NCBI GenBank assembly: GCA_963841445.1
Contig: CAWJCP010000002.1
Coordinates: forward strand, 1,426,001-1,490,000
Direction: 5' to 3'
DNA: 64,000 nucleotides
Source of the DNA: Mayfieldus sp963841445
Lineage (GTDB): Bacteria; Actinomycetota; Thermoleophilia; Solirubrobacterales; 70-9
Both the position numbers and the translations under genes were made by a program. Of this stretch, positions 8,109 to 17,849 are shown in pieces (the stretch's first letter is position 1; each line of letters starts with the position of its first letter). The notes below the pieces were generated by a model. That model saw only the letters and a program-made list of their open reading frames with translations. It was not told where the DNA came from and searched no databases.

Positions 8109-9062
8109 TCAAACGATGCGGTTAGGAGGTTCCTCGCCGTCCAGGACTGCGAGCACGTTGTCCGCGACGGTTCGCGCCATCGCGTCGCGCGCCTTGACCG
8201 TCGCCGATCCGATGTGCGGGGTCAGCAGCGCCCGCGGGGCCGCGAGGATCTCGGCGGGCACCCGCGGCTCGCCCTCGTAGACGTCGAGGCCGACGGCACC
8301 GAGCCGGCCCTCGCGCAGCGCGGCGGCGACGGCGCCGAGGTCGACCAGCGAGCCGCGTGACGTGTTGACGAGCACCGCGGAGCCCTTCATCGAAGATATC
8401 GCCGCCGCGTCGATCAGGTGCCTCGTCGCCGGCTCGGCGGGAGCGTGAAGGCTGACCACGTCGGAGCGTCGCAGCAGCTGCGACAGCTCGACCCTAATCG
8501 CCCCCAGCCGCTGCTCCGCGTCGGGCTTCTCAGTCGGCCCCGCATAGAGGAGCTCGACCCCAAAGCCCTCGAGCAGCTCCGCATAGCGAGCGCCGATCCG
8601 CCCCAGCCCCACGATCCCGATCGTCGCGCCGCTCAGCTCCAAGCCCCGGTAGGCGGCCGGGTCCCAGCCGCGCCAGAGCCCATCGTGAAGGTCGCGCCCG
8701 GCGTCAGCGAGCATCCTCGCCGCGCCCAGGGTCAGAGCCAAAGCCAGTTCTGCGGTCGCGTCGGTGAGAACGTCGGGCGTGTTTGTGACCAAGATTCCGC
8801 GCCGCCGGCACTCTTCGAGATCGACGTTGTCGTAGCCGACTGCGAAGTTCGCAACCACACCTAGCTGCGGCCCGGCGGCGTCGAGCAGCCCTGCGTCGAC
8901 GCGGACCGCTGGATCCGCGACTACCGCCGCAGCACCGGCAACCACTTCGCGGACCCGGTCAGGGTCTGCGTCCAGCCCGCCAACCCGGACCTCGGCCCGC
9001 TCCCGCAGCGGCTCCAGCCCGGCGGGCAAAAGCACCCGCGCGATGCCGACGACGGATGTCAT
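8109..9062 (-). CDS. D-2-hydroxyacid dehydrogenase (glyoxylate/hydroxypyruvate reductase type)
   Basis: An NAD(P)-dependent oxidoreductase reducing 2-oxoacids to D-2-hydroxyacids. The Rossmann motif is GIVGLGRIG. The catalytic set is Arg in NTSRGSLVD, Glu in DVYEGEP and His in LTPHIGS. The N-terminal substrate domain is residues 1-90, including NFAVGYDNVD. The frame allows an ATG at 9083, but MTSVVGIARVLLP at 9062 is the natural family start. Length is about 317 residues, normal for the family. The exact substrate (glyoxylate, hydroxypyruvate or other) cannot be fixed from sequence. It is divergent from the winged-helix gene at 9208. Confidence 0.88.
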   Translation of the reverse strand: MTSVVGIARVLLPAGLEPLRERAEVRVGGLDADPDRVREVVAGAAAVVADPAVRVDAGLLDAAGPQLGVVANFAVGYDNVDLEECRRRGILVTNTPDVLTDATAELALALTLGAARMLADAGRDLHDGLWRGWDPAAYRGLELSGATIGIVGLGRIGARYAELLEGFGVELLYAGPTEKPDAEQRLGAIRVELSQLLRRSDVVSLHAPAEPATRHLIDAAAISSMKGSAVLVNTSRGSLVDLGAVAAALREGRLGAVGLDVYEGEPRVPAEILAAPRALLTPHIGSATVKARDAMARTVADNVLAVLDGEEPPNRIV

Positions 9063-9143
9063 CACGACCTCATATCCATACAAATGTCACTGTCACACTC
9101 TGCCGCAGTGTCAAACCACACACACCCGCTCGACCACACACTC

Positions 9144-9172
9144 TTGCATTGCACTAACCTGCGAACTGTAAG
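9144..9172 (+). promoter_or_regulatory. Possible sigma70-type promoter
   Basis: TTGCAT (9144-9149), a 17-base spacer and TGTAAG (9167-9172) lie 36 bases before the start of the winged-helix gene. The -35 is good and the -10 is weak. This is a visual match only. Confidence 0.35.
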
Positions 9173-9207
9173 AAGTAAGAAACGGACTATCGCACGAAGG
9201 GACCTCG

Positions 9208-9561
9208 ATGCCTGACAGCAGCAACGTACTCAAAGAGGCTCGGACGCTGGTCGAGAAGCGCCTCCATGAGCTCGACCAGGAGCGCGCCCGGCTCGAGCGC
9301 GCGCTCGCCGACCTCACCGGTGGTCGGGTTGGTCGCCGTCGCCCCGGGCGCCCGGCCGGCTCACGCGGAGGGCGTCGAAAGCGGCGCGGCGGGACCCGCG
9401 CGGACCAGGCCGTGAAGCTGGTCACCTCAAACCCCGGGATCACCGCATCGGAGATCGCCAAGCGGCTGAAGATCAAGCCGAACTATCTCTACCGCGTGAT
9501 GGGTGAGCTGCAGAAGGAAGGCAAGGTCTCCAAGAAGGGCCGCGGCTACCACCCCAAATGA
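9208..9561 (+). CDS. Winged-helix DNA-binding protein with coiled coil and AT-hook-like linker
   Basis: A 117-residue protein in three parts. Residues 5-35 are a charged coiled coil (LVEKRLHELDQERARLERAL). Residues about 38-65 are a basic, glycine/arginine-rich linker, GRRRPGRPAGSRGGRRKRRGG, whose GRRRPGRP core is AT-hook-like. Residues 70-117 form a winged helix with ITASEIAKRLKIKPNYLYRV as the helix-turn-helix and a KVSKKGRGYH wing. This layout suits a nucleoid-associated or dimeric architectural regulator. A named family is not recognised. A start with AAGGGACCTCG before ATG supports translation here. Confidence 0.75.
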   Translation: MPDSSNVLKEARTLVEKRLHELDQERARLERALADLTGGRVGRRRPGRPAGSRGGRRKRRGGTRADQAVKLVTSNPGITASEIAKRLKIKPNYLYRVMGELQKEGKVSKKGRGYHPK

Positions 9562-9562
9562 T

Positions 9563-9588
9563 GGCCGCGAAACAAAGTGGAGCGGCAG
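9563..9588 (-). repeat. Dispersed repeat family A, single copy
   Basis: CTGCCGCTCCACTTTGTTTC then GCGGCC (read on the minus strand) directly follows the stop of the winged-helix gene. It is one of six copies in the window. The ends GCCGC and GCGGC can pair to form a hairpin. Confidence 0.75.
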
Positions 9589-9644
9589 ATGCATGTCAGG
9601 CCGGCGTAGCCGGCCGCAAGTTCCTGATCCCTAGCTGCTGATCC

Positions 9645-10634
9645 CTAGCTGAGAAGGCCGAGCTCAGAAACTGCGTCGCGCTCTTCCCGCAGCTCGGCGA
9701 CGCTGGCGTCGATCCGCGGGCGCGAGAAGTCATCGATCTCGAGCCCCTCGACGATCTGCCACCCGCCACCCGAGCAGCTGCAGGGGAAACCCGAGATCAG
9801 CCCTTCCTCGACGTCATAGGAGCCGTCGGAGGGAACCGACATCGAGACCCAGTCGCCCGGCTCGGTTCCCAGCACCCAGTCGCGAACGTGGTCGATCGCT
9901 GCGTTGGCCGCCGAGGCGGCGCTGGAGGCGCCCCGAGCCTCGATGATCTCGGCGCCGCGCTTAGCGACCCTGGGAATGAACTCGTCAGCGATCCACGCCT
10001 CGTCGTCGACCTCCTCCCAGGCGCTTTTCCCGTTCACCTTCGCGTGCACCAGGTCGGGGTACTGGGTGGTCGAGTGATTGCCCCAAACGGTCATGTTGGT
10101 GACCGCTTCGACACCGACCTCGAGCTTGTCGGCGAGCTGGGCGATTGCCCGGTTGTGGTCGAGCCTCGTCATCGCGGTGAAGCGCTCCGCGGGGACGTCG
10201 GGGGCATGAGCCTTGGCGATCAGGCAGTTGGTGTTGGCGGGATTTCCGACCACGAGGACCTTGACGTCGTCGGCGGCGCCGGCGTTGATCGCCTCTCCCT
10301 GGGGCTTGAAGATCCCGCCGTTTGCCTCCAGCAAGTCGGAGCGCTCCATGCCCTTGCCGCGCGGGCGCGCCCCGATCAGCAACCCCACGTTGCAACCATC
10401 GAAGGCCACGTTGGGGTCGTCGGAGATCTCGATCTTGCGCAACAGCGGGAAGGCGCAGTCGTCGAGCTCCATCGCGGTCCCCTCGGCGGCGCCGAGGGCG
10501 TCGGGGATCTCAAGCAGGCGCAGCTCCACATCTGTGTCCGGGCCGAGCATCTGGCCGGCGGCGATTCGGAACAGGATCGCGTAGCCGATCTGACCGGCGC
10601 CGCCGGTGACGGTGACCTTGACTGGCTCGCTCAC
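9645..10634 (-). CDS. mdh: Malate dehydrogenase
   Basis: NAD-dependent malate dehydrogenase converts malate to oxaloacetate in the TCA cycle. It has 329 residues, the length of the LDH-like MDH group 1 enzymes of actinobacteria. The nucleotide-binding loop is VTGGAGQIGYAILFRIA at residues 9-25. Substrate-binding arginines lie in GARPRGKGMERSDLL, the cofactor contact in VVGNPANTNC, and the catalytic region in MTRLDHNRAI and GNHSTTQYPD (catalytic His). It is immediately downstream of the isocitrate dehydrogenase gene with an 11-base gap, so icd-mdh form a TCA operon. Confidence 0.95.
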   Translation of the reverse strand: MSEPVKVTVTGGAGQIGYAILFRIAAGQMLGPDTDVELRLLEIPDALGAAEGTAMELDDCAFPLLRKIEISDDPNVAFDGCNVGLLIGARPRGKGMERSDLLEANGGIFKPQGEAINAGAADDVKVLVVGNPANTNCLIAKAHAPDVPAERFTAMTRLDHNRAIAQLADKLEVGVEAVTNMTVWGNHSTTQYPDLVHAKVNGKSAWEEVDDEAWIADEFIPRVAKRGAEIIEARGASSAASAANAAIDHVRDWVLGTEPGDWVSMSVPSDGSYDVEEGLISGFPCSCSGGGWQIVEGLEIDDFSRPRIDASVAELREERDAVSELGLLS

Positions 10635-10645
10635 GTAATCCCTCC

Positions 10646-11750
10646 TTACCCGGATTGCATCCGTTCGATCACCGCGTCGGCGAACTCCGAGGTGCCGACG
10701 GCGGTCGGATCGTCACGGCTCGGCTTCAGGTCGTAGGTGACCTTCTCGCCCTCCGCGATCACGGCGGCGATCGCGCCCTCCATGCGATCGGCTGCCTTGG
10801 CCTCGTCGAGGTGGCGCAGCATCAGCACCCCGGAGAGCATCAGCGCGGTCGGATTGGCTTTGTCCTGGCCCTTGTACTTGGGCGCCGAGCCGTGGGTCGC
10901 CTCGAACATCGCCGCCTCGGTCCCGATGTTCGCCCCCGGGGCCATGCCGAGGCCGCCGATCATGCCGGCGCCGAGGTCGGAGACGATGTCTCCGTAGAGG
11001 TTGGGCAGCACGATCACGTCGTACTCCTCGGGGCGCGAAACCAGCTGGTTGCAGAGGTTGTCGATGATCCGGTCCTCGAACTCGATCTCGCGGATGGCGC
11101 TCGGCGACGCCTCGTGCGGTGTCGAGGAAGAGCCCGTCGGAGTGCTTCATGATGTTCGCCTTGTGAGCCGCCGTGACCTTGCGGCGCCCGTTCGCCTCCG
11201 CGTACTCGAACGCCGCCTCGACGATGCGCTCGCTCCCGTGCACCGAGATCGGCTTGATCGAGATCCCCGAATGCTCACGGATCGAGCCGGCGTCCAGGGA
11301 GGCGACGAGCTCGCGCAGCTTCTCGGCCCCGTCCGAGTCGACCTCGAACTCGATCCCCGCGTAAAGGTCCTCGGTGTTCTCGCGCACGATCACCATGTCG
11401 ACCGAGTCGAAGTGGGAGCGCACACCGTCGTAGAGCTTGCAGGGGCGGATGCACGCGAATAGGTCGAGCTCCTTGCGCAGCTGCACGTTGATGGAGCGAA
11501 AGCCGGCTCCGACCGGCGTCGTCGTCGGCCCCTTGATCCCGACCCCGTTGCGCTTGATCGACTCCAGGGTGCGGGCCGGAAACGGCGTGCCTTCCTCCGC
11601 GTAGACGTCCTCGCCGGCCGGGTGGACGTCCCAGTCGAACTCGGCGCCGCTTGCCTCCAGGACCCGCCGGGTCGCCTCGACCAGCTCGGGACCGGTTCCG
11701 TCTCCGGGGATCAGGGTTACCTGGTGGGCGTCGGCCATCGGCGCGGCCAT
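10646..11750 (-). pseudogene. icd: NAD-type isocitrate dehydrogenase, one frameshift
   Basis: Isocitrate/isopropylmalate dehydrogenase family. The N-terminal frame has LIPGDGTGPEL, the substrate serine region and arginines (FRSINVQLRKELDLFACIRP), then IVRENTEDLYAGIE and KITAAHKANI-like KVTAAHKANIMK. Near 11090 the frame is lost after GVAERHP and resumes as EIEFEDRIIDNLCNQLV in the next frame, with VLPNLYGDIVSDLGAGMIGG, ATHGSAPKYKGQ and the final DAVIERM. One extra base explains the break. Since icd is central metabolism and both parts are well conserved, a base-call error is more likely than gene loss. The gene probably encodes about 365 residues. Start ATG 11750, or 11738. Confidence 0.82.
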
Positions 11751-11797
11751 CCTATAGACGCGCTTCGTTCGCCCACCCTCCCGCGCCTACTGGCAGA

Positions 11798-13480
11798 ATG
11801 AGGTTCGTGTCAACCGTCGAGCGACCGAGTCACGCCACCCATGAGGTGACCAACCAGCCGCCGCCGCTGGAGAACTTCAACTCCTTCGAGCAGGACAGGC
11901 CGCTGGTCGAGGCGCTGGACCGCGAGGGGGCCGAGTGGGCGGCGGATCGGACTCGCGACTGGGGCAAGGTCTGCGGCTCGGCGCAGGTGATCCGCTGGGG
12001 CTTCGAGGCGAACGAGAAAAAGCCGCAGCTGCGCACCCACGACCGCTACGGCAATCGCATCGACGAGGTCGAGTTCGACAGCTCCTGGCACGAGCTGATG
12101 CGGCTCGGGATCTCCGAGGGCTTGCACGCGTCTCCGTGGCGGGAGCCGGGGCCGGGCGCACACGTCGCCCGCGCGGCCCAGATGATGCTGCTGATCCAGG
12201 CCGAAGGCGGGGTCGCCTGCCCGATCTCGATGACCTACTCGGCGATCCCCGCCCTGCGGGCCCAGCCGGAGCTCGCCGAGGAGTGGGAGCCACGCCTGCT
12301 CTCGCTCGATTACGACCCGCGCTTCATTCCCGCCGAGCAGAAGCGCGGCGCCCTCTGCGGGATGGCGATGACCGAGAAGCAGGGTGGCTCCGACGTCCGC
12401 GCCAACACCACCGTGGCCGTGCCACTGAACGGCGGCGGGCCCGGGGCCGAGTACGAGATCACCGGCCACAAGTGGTTCTGCTCGGCGCCGATGTGCGACG
12501 CCTTCCTGGTCCTCGCGCAGGCCGACGCTGGAATCTCCTGCTTCCTGATGCCGCGCTGGACCCCGGACGGCGAGCGCAACCGCTTCCACCTTCAGCGCCT
12601 CAAGGACAAGCTCGGCAACCGCGCCAACGCCTCCAGCGAGGTCGAGTTCCGCTCCGCCTGGGCGCGCCTGATCGGCGAGGAGGGGCGCGGCGTCCCGACG
12701 ATCATCGAGATGGTCAACCACACGCGCCTCGACTGCGCGATCGGCTCGACCGCCGGCATGCGAGCCGGCGTCGCCCAGGCGACCTGGCACGCGGCGCACC
12801 GCTCCGCCTTCGGCAAGCTGCTCTCCGAGCAGCCGCTGATGCAGAACGTTCTCGCCGACCTCTGCGTCGAGTCGGAGGCGGCGACGATCTCCGCGCTGCG
12901 CCTGGCCCGCGCCTACGACGAGGTCGCGGGTGGGGACGAGGACGCGCACCGCTTCCGCCGTCTCGCCAACGCGGTGCTCAAGTACTGGATCTGCAAGCGG
13001 GGGCCCGGCGCACGCCGTCGAGGCGCTCGAGTGCCTGGGCGGCAACGGGTACGTCGAGGAGTCCGGGATGCCGCGGCCTGTATCGCGAAAGCCCGCTGTC
13101 CTCGATCTGGGAGGGGTCGGGCAACGTGCAGTGCCTCGACGTGCTGCGAGCGATGGTCCGGCACCCCGAGAGCCTCGAGGCCTTCTTCGCCGAGGTCGCC
13201 GAGGGCGCAGCCGCCGAGCCCCGCCTCGACGCCTTCGCGGCGACGCTTCGCGATGACCTCGCGTCGGACCCGGAGACCTTGCAGAGTCGGGCTCGCTCGT
13301 CTGGTCGAGCGGATGGCGCTGGCGCTGCAGGGCTCGCTGCTGGTCCGCTACGGAGATCCGGCCGTAGCCGACGCCTTCTGCGCGTCGCGCCTGGCCGGCG
13401 AGTGGGGGCAGGCCTTCGGAACCCTTCCCGCGGGCACCGACTTCGCGCGCATCGTCGAGCGCCACACGCCAGTTATTTAG
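11798..13480 (+). pseudogene. AidB-like acyl-CoA dehydrogenase, three frameshifts
   Basis: A flavoprotein of the AidB/isovaleryl-CoA dehydrogenase family. The intact first 400 residues include GMAMTEKQGGSDVRANTT (flavin and substrate loop), GHKWFCSAPMCDAFLVLAQ, and VNHTRLDCAIGSTAGMRAGV. The C-terminus continues through three frames: PAHAVEALECLGGNGYVEES, then LYRESPLSSIWEGSGNVQCL, LRAMVRHPESLEAFF, then RLVERMALALQGSLLVRYG. Each break needs one extra base: in the G5 run at 12999-13003, in CC near 13077, and near 13297. Three +1 insertions restore the original frame. Start ATG 11798 or GTG 11807. It is probably a functional gene with sequencing errors. Confidence 0.82.
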
Positions 13481-13605
13481 GGTCGCGAAACGAAGTGGAG
13501 CGGCGCCCAATTGCGGCTGCTTCGCAGCCTGACCAGCATGTGCCGGTGCTTGAGCACCGGCTGAGCACAACCGTCAGGTGGCCGAAGGCCACCACAAGCT
13601 ATTCA
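13481..13605. repeat. Repeat family A copy followed by three short-loop hairpins
   Basis: GGTCGCGAAACGAAGTGGAG then CGGCG (13481-13505) is a family A copy in inverted orientation. It is followed by hairpins GGCTGC-TTC-GCAGCC, GCCGGTGC-TTGA-GCACCGGC and GGTGGCC-GAA-GGCCACC. The block fills the gap between convergent genes and probably also stops transcription from both sides. Confidence 0.7.
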
Positions 13606-13613
13606 GGGGCCTC

Positions 13614-14831
13614 TCAGAGCCAGCGCTCGTCGAGGCGCCGCACGAGAGCCTCGGAGAGGCGCACGGCGTCGGCGACAGTGTCGAAGTCGACCTTGGACGA
13701 GACGTCGCTTGCCCAGTGGTAGTTGGCGGGCTGCTTGAGGTCGGTGCAGGAGCAAAGCGTGACGGTGGGATAGCCGGCGGCAAGCGGCTCGAGCCCGTCG
13801 GTTCCGTTGCGAAGCCGCAGGTTCGGATACAGCCAGATGCCCAGCTCCTCGGCGAGGCCGTCGATCAGCTCCAGCGCCGGCCGCGGGTACTCGCGCATCT
13901 TCAGGAACCCCTCCCCGCGCAACACGTTGAGGTGCGGCGAGCCGAGCGTGTCGACGCAGAGGAAAAAGGTGCTGTCGGTCGGGAGCTCGCCGAAGTGGCG
14001 CTCGGCGAACCCCTTCATCCCCTCGCTGAAGGACTCCTCGGCGCCGGCTGAGAGCAGCAGCACCCGGGTCGAGGAGGTCGGCTCCTCGAGCAGCCGCCTG
14101 GCGATCGCCAGGAGCAGGACGACACCGGTGCCGTTGTCGTTGGCGCCGGGCACCGTCTCACGCAAGCCGATGTCGAGCATCGCGGCCGCCGAGCCGGCGC
14201 CGAGCAGCGCCCCGAGCTTCGCGAGCAGCCGGCTCCCGATCGCCGCGCCGAGCGCCGCCAGCAGCGGCCCGCCGACCACGGGCGCCATCAGCGGCGGGCT
14301 GGTGTCGACGCCCTCAATGAGCCCGAGCCGGTCGGCGAGCTTGGGAAGCGCGGGATGAAAGACAAGCCCCGAATGAGCCGCATCGTGGTGCGCGACCAGG
14401 ACGATCGTGCGTTCGGCGTTCGCTTGCCCGAGGCTCGCGACCACGTTGCATGTCTCGCGCTCAGGAAGCAGCCGGCGCAAGCGGCGCTGCCCGGGAGGAA
14501 AGTCGTCGGCTATCCCGGCCGCGGCGGCGGCGGCGAGCACGAAGCCGAGCGCGCGCCTGCCCCGCAGGGCCGCGACTCCGCCGAGGGCGCCGGCGGCGGC
14601 GCCGATTCCAAGTGGCCACCAGTAGGTCCCGTGCGCTCGCTCGACCTCGATCAGCGCCTTCGCGCCGAGCTCGGAGAACCGCTCGACCAGCCACTCCGCA
14701 GCCTCGCGCTCACCCGGCGAAGCGGACGGACGGCGGATCGACTCGAGCTCGACCAGCTGGGCGCGAAGCCAGTCGACATCTGGCCTGCCGAGGCGGTTGG
14801 CGATCGGTGCTTCGCTGGAGACCGGCTGCAT
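13614..14831 (-). CDS. M28-family zinc peptidase with membrane segments
   Basis: An aminopeptidase-like metalloenzyme of about 405 residues. Zinc-ligand motifs are in order: VAHHDAAHSG (His, Asp), VPGANDNGTGV (bridging Asp), SAGAEESFSEG (catalytic Glu-Glu), FLCVDTLGSP (Asp) and NYHWASDVSS (last His). Two hydrophobic stretches (about residues 70-110 and 190-235) are inserted between the protease strands and suggest membrane anchoring. ATG 14831 (MQPVSSEAP) is preferred. A longer start at 14891 adds a basic stretch of unclear value. It is divergent from the site-2 protease gene 75 bases away. Substrate unknown. Confidence 0.82.
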   Translation of the reverse strand: MQPVSSEAPIANRLGRPDVDWLRAQLVELESIRRPSASPGEREAAEWLVERFSELGAKALIEVERAHGTYWWPLGIGAAAGALGGVAALRGRRALGFVLAAAAAAGIADDFPPGQRRLRRLLPERETCNVVASLGQANAERTIVLVAHHDAAHSGLVFHPALPKLADRLGLIEGVDTSPPLMAPVVGGPLLAALGAAIGSRLLAKLGALLGAGSAAAMLDIGLRETVPGANDNGTGVVLLLAIARRLLEEPTSSTRVLLLSAGAEESFSEGMKGFAERHFGELPTDSTFFLCVDTLGSPHLNVLRGEGFLKMREYPRPALELIDGLAEELGIWLYPNLRLRNGTDGLEPLAAGYPTVTLCSCTDLKQPANYHWASDVSSKVDFDTVADAVRLSEALVRRLDERWL

Positions 14832-14905
14832 CGAATTTGGCAGCCTAGCCGCCCGGAGCTGCCGCGGCTGGCGGCGCAGAACCGCCCCCACGTACCCTTG
14901 AGGGG

Positions 14906-16066
14906 ATGCTGGGAAACGGAATAACCCTGTTCCACGTGCGCGGGATCAGGATCGGCGTCGACTGGAGCTGGTTCGTCGTCCTGTTCCTGATCATCTTCTA
15001 TCTCTCCGACTTCTACGCGAACGTGCTGGGGGAGTCGAGCGGCTCAACCAACGCCTACGGGCTGGCCCTGGCGACCGCGATCGGCTTCTTCGGCTCGATC
15101 CTGCTGCATGAGCTTGGCCACGCCTTCGTGGCGATTCGCCGCGGCGTCAACATCTCCAGCATCCAGCTCTGGCTCTTCGGCGGGGTGGCGCGGATGGACC
15201 GCGACTCCGATTCGCCGGCTACAGAGTTCCAGATCGCGATCGCCGGACCGATGGTGACGCTGGCGATCGCGATCGTGCTTGGGCTGCTCGGAGCCGGGCT
15301 CGGCGGTTGGTCGGACTTCACCGAGGCAATGACTGGAGACAGCGCCGCGCCGATCTCGGGCGGCCTCGCGATGGTCGCCTGGCTGGCCTCGATGAACGTC
15401 CTGCTGCTCGCCTTCAACCTGTTGCCCGCCTTCCCGATGGACGGCGGCCGCATCGCCCGCGCGATCGCCTGGTGGCGCACCGGCGACCGCGCCTCGGCGA
15501 CCCGCTTCGCGGCCACCCTAGGGCGCGGGTTCGGCTACCTGTTCATCGCGACCGGGATCCTGCTCGTGCTCAGCGGAACCGCGGCGGTCAGCGGCATCTG
15601 GCTCGCCTTCATCGGGATGATGATCAACGGGGCCGCCCGCTCGGCGGTCATGCAGACCGCGATCAGCAGCCGCATCGAGGGAATGCGGGTAGCCGACGTG
15701 ATGGACGCCGAGCCGATCGCGATCCCCGAGGGCTACAGCGTCGAGCAGGCGCTGGACGAGTTCTTCCTGCGCTACCGCTGGCCGTGGTTCCCGGTCGTCG
15801 ACGCCGCGCAGCGCTTCAAGGGCCTGTTGATCCGCGAGAGCGCCGACGGGGTCCCCGAGGTGAGCCGGGCAACCGCCCGGGTCGGGGAGCTGATCGAGCC
15901 GGACCCCGGCTCCCTTCACGTCAGCATCGAGGCCCCGCTCGAAGCGCTGCTCGGCAACGAGGCCCTGCGCCGGCTCGGGGCGCTGATGGCGGTCGACGCC
16001 GACGGACGCCTGCGTGGCGTGGTGACCGCCGAACGGGTTGGACGGGCGCTGCGCGACGCCGGTTGA
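14906..16066 (+). CDS. Site-2-type intramembrane zinc metalloprotease (M50) with CBS domains
   Basis: A polytopic membrane protease of the CBS-containing S2P group, 386 residues. Membrane segments open with WFVVLFLIIFYLSDF. The zinc motif HELGH lies in LLHELGHAFVAIRRG (about residue 70), and the second metal site is NLLPAFPMDGGRIARA (about residue 175). After about residue 250 a CBS pair (VADVMDAEPIAIPEGYSVEQ, WPWFPVVD, LMAVDADGRLRGVVT) probably senses adenylates or energy state. S2Ps cut membrane-bound anti-sigma factors or other regulators. The partner is not in this neighbourhood. The gene is monocistronic, ahead of sdh. Confidence 0.9.
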   Translation: MLGNGITLFHVRGIRIGVDWSWFVVLFLIIFYLSDFYANVLGESSGSTNAYGLALATAIGFFGSILLHELGHAFVAIRRGVNISSIQLWLFGGVARMDRDSDSPATEFQIAIAGPMVTLAIAIVLGLLGAGLGGWSDFTEAMTGDSAAPISGGLAMVAWLASMNVLLLAFNLLPAFPMDGGRIARAIAWWRTGDRASATRFAATLGRGFGYLFIATGILLVLSGTAAVSGIWLAFIGMMINGAARSAVMQTAISSRIEGMRVADVMDAEPIAIPEGYSVEQALDEFFLRYRWPWFPVVDAAQRFKGLLIRESADGVPEVSRATARVGELIEPDPGSLHVSIEAPLEALLGNEALRRLGALMAVDADGRLRGVVTAERVGRALRDAG

Positions 16067-16143
16067 AAGGCACGAATTCCGAGCAAGCGGTCGGTTTTCG
16101 GCGCCGCCGGGCGGCGATCGCGCCCGTATAGGATCCGGTTCAG

Positions 16144-17832
16144 ATGCCTGACCATGACGTACTGGTGATCGGAGCCGGCCTGGCGGGGCAGCGCGCCGCC
16201 CTCGCGGCTGCCCAAGAGGGGGTCTCGGTCGGGATCATCAGCAAGGTGCATCCCGTGCGCTCGCATTCCAACGCGGCGCAGGGCGGCATCAACGCGGCGC
16301 TCAACCCCGACGACTCCTGGGAGTCGCACGCCTACGACACGGTCAAGGGATCCGACTACCTCGGCGACCAGGACGCAATCGAGATCATGTGCCGTGAGGC
16401 GCCCGAGGAGGTCCTGCACCTCGAGCATCTCGGCGTCACCTTCCATCGCGACGAGGAGGGCCGGCTCGGAACACGAGCCTTTGGAGGCGCCTCCGCGGCG
16501 CGCACCTACTACGTCGCCGACATCACCGGCCAGGCGATCATGCACGTCCTTTACGAGCAGCTGATGAAGTTCTCCGACGCGATCGATCGCTACGAGGAGT
16601 GGTTCTCGACCGCGCTGGCGCTCGACGACGACGGCAACTGCTGCGGGGTCGTGACCCGAAACATCGCCGACGGCTCGATGGAGCTGTTCCGCGCCAAGTC
16701 GGTGATCCTCGCCAGCGGCGGCAACGGGCAGGTCTTTCAGCCGACCACCAACGCCCTGATCTGCACCGGCGACGGGATCGCGATGGCCTACCGGGCCGGC
16801 GCGACGCTGATGGACATGGAGATGATCCAGTACCACCCCACGACCCTTGCCGGAAAGGGATTCCTGATCACCGAAGGGGCCCGCGGCGAGGGCGCCCAGC
16901 TGCTGAACGCCAACGGCGAGCGCTTCATGGAGAAGTACGCGCCCAACAAGATGGAGCTTGCCTCCCGCGACGTCGTCTCGCGCGCCGAGCAGACCGAGAT
17001 CAACGAGGGTCGCGGCTTCCCCGACGGCACGGTGGCGCTCGACATCACGGTTGTGCCGCGCAAGCGCATCCACGAGGCGCTGCGCGAGATCGTCCTCGTC
17101 GGCCGCGACTTCGCCGGCGTCGACATCACCCGCGAGCCGATCCACATCAAGCCCGGCAACCACTACACCATGGGCGGCATCAAGACGGACACGGTGGGAG
17201 CAACCAGCGTTCCCGGCCTCTACGCAGCGGGCGAAGTCGCCTGCGTGTCGGTGCACGGAGGCAACCGCCTCGGCGCCAACTCGCTGCTCGACACGCTGAT
17301 CTTCGGCAAGCACGCCGGCCGCGACGCCGCCGCGCGCGCGAAGCGGACCGGGCTCAGCCAGCCCTCCGAGCGTCTGCTCGACGACGAGGAGGCGAAGATC
17401 GACGCGATAATCGGGCGCGAGAAGGGCTCCGGCTCAAGGATCTCCGAGATTCGAGCCGAGATGGGCAAGGTCATGGATGAGCACGTGAGCGTGTTCCGCG
17501 ACGAGGAAGGCATCAAGGTGGCGCTGGAGACGGTCAAGGAGCTGCGGGAACGGGCCCGTTCGGCCTACGTCGACGACCGCTCGACGATCTTCAACCAGGA
17601 CGTTCTCGGCGCGCTGGAGCTCGACTTCATGCTCGAGAACGCGGAGGCGATCTGCGTCGGGGCGCTGCACCGGACGGAGAGCCGCGGGGCCCAGTACCGC
17701 ACCGACTTCCCGGAGCGAAACGACGACGATTGGCTCAAGCACATCGACCTCTCGATGAACGGAGAGGGGCCGGAGATCAGCTACTCGGACGTCACGATCA
17801 CCCAATGGCAGCCGGAGGAGAGAAAGTACTGA
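16144..17832 (+). CDS. sdhA: Succinate dehydrogenase/fumarate reductase flavoprotein subunit
   Basis: The catalytic subunit, oxidising succinate to fumarate with FAD. The FAD-binding GAGLAGQRAA is at residues 10-19. The histidine that carries covalent FAD is His41 in RSHSNAAQGG. Substrate-binding and catalytic regions are HPTTLAGKGFLITEGARGEG, RDVVSRA (active-site Arg), HYTMGGI and EVACVSVHGGNRLGANSLLD. It has 562 residues, as expected. It is the first gene of a three-gene operon (sdhA-sdhB-CCG subunit). The gap to sdhB is 17 bases and contains a strong GAGGGAGATGAGGAAG purine-rich ribosome site. Confidence 0.96.
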   Translation: MPDHDVLVIGAGLAGQRAALAAAQEGVSVGIISKVHPVRSHSNAAQGGINAALNPDDSWESHAYDTVKGSDYLGDQDAIEIMCREAPEEVLHLEHLGVTFHRDEEGRLGTRAFGGASAARTYYVADITGQAIMHVLYEQLMKFSDAIDRYEEWFSTALALDDDGNCCGVVTRNIADGSMELFRAKSVILASGGNGQVFQPTTNALICTGDGIAMAYRAGATLMDMEMIQYHPTTLAGKGFLITEGARGEGAQLLNANGERFMEKYAPNKMELASRDVVSRAEQTEINEGRGFPDGTVALDITVVPRKRIHEALREIVLVGRDFAGVDITREPIHIKPGNHYTMGGIKTDTVGATSVPGLYAAGEVACVSVHGGNRLGANSLLDTLIFGKHAGRDAAARAKRTGLSQPSERLLDDEEAKIDAIIGREKGSGSRISEIRAEMGKVMDEHVSVFRDEEGIKVALETVKELRERARSAYVDDRSTIFNQDVLGALELDFMLENAEAICVGALHRTESRGAQYRTDFPERNDDDWLKHIDLSMNGEGPEISYSDVTITQWQPEERKY

Positions 17833-17849
17833 GAGGGAGATGAGGAAGA

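Noticed and set aside
9091..9117. TGTCACA perfect ECF41-like -35 upstream of the winged-helix gene
   Set aside because: The position 16 bases downstream reads AACC, not CGTC, so the -10 is missing.
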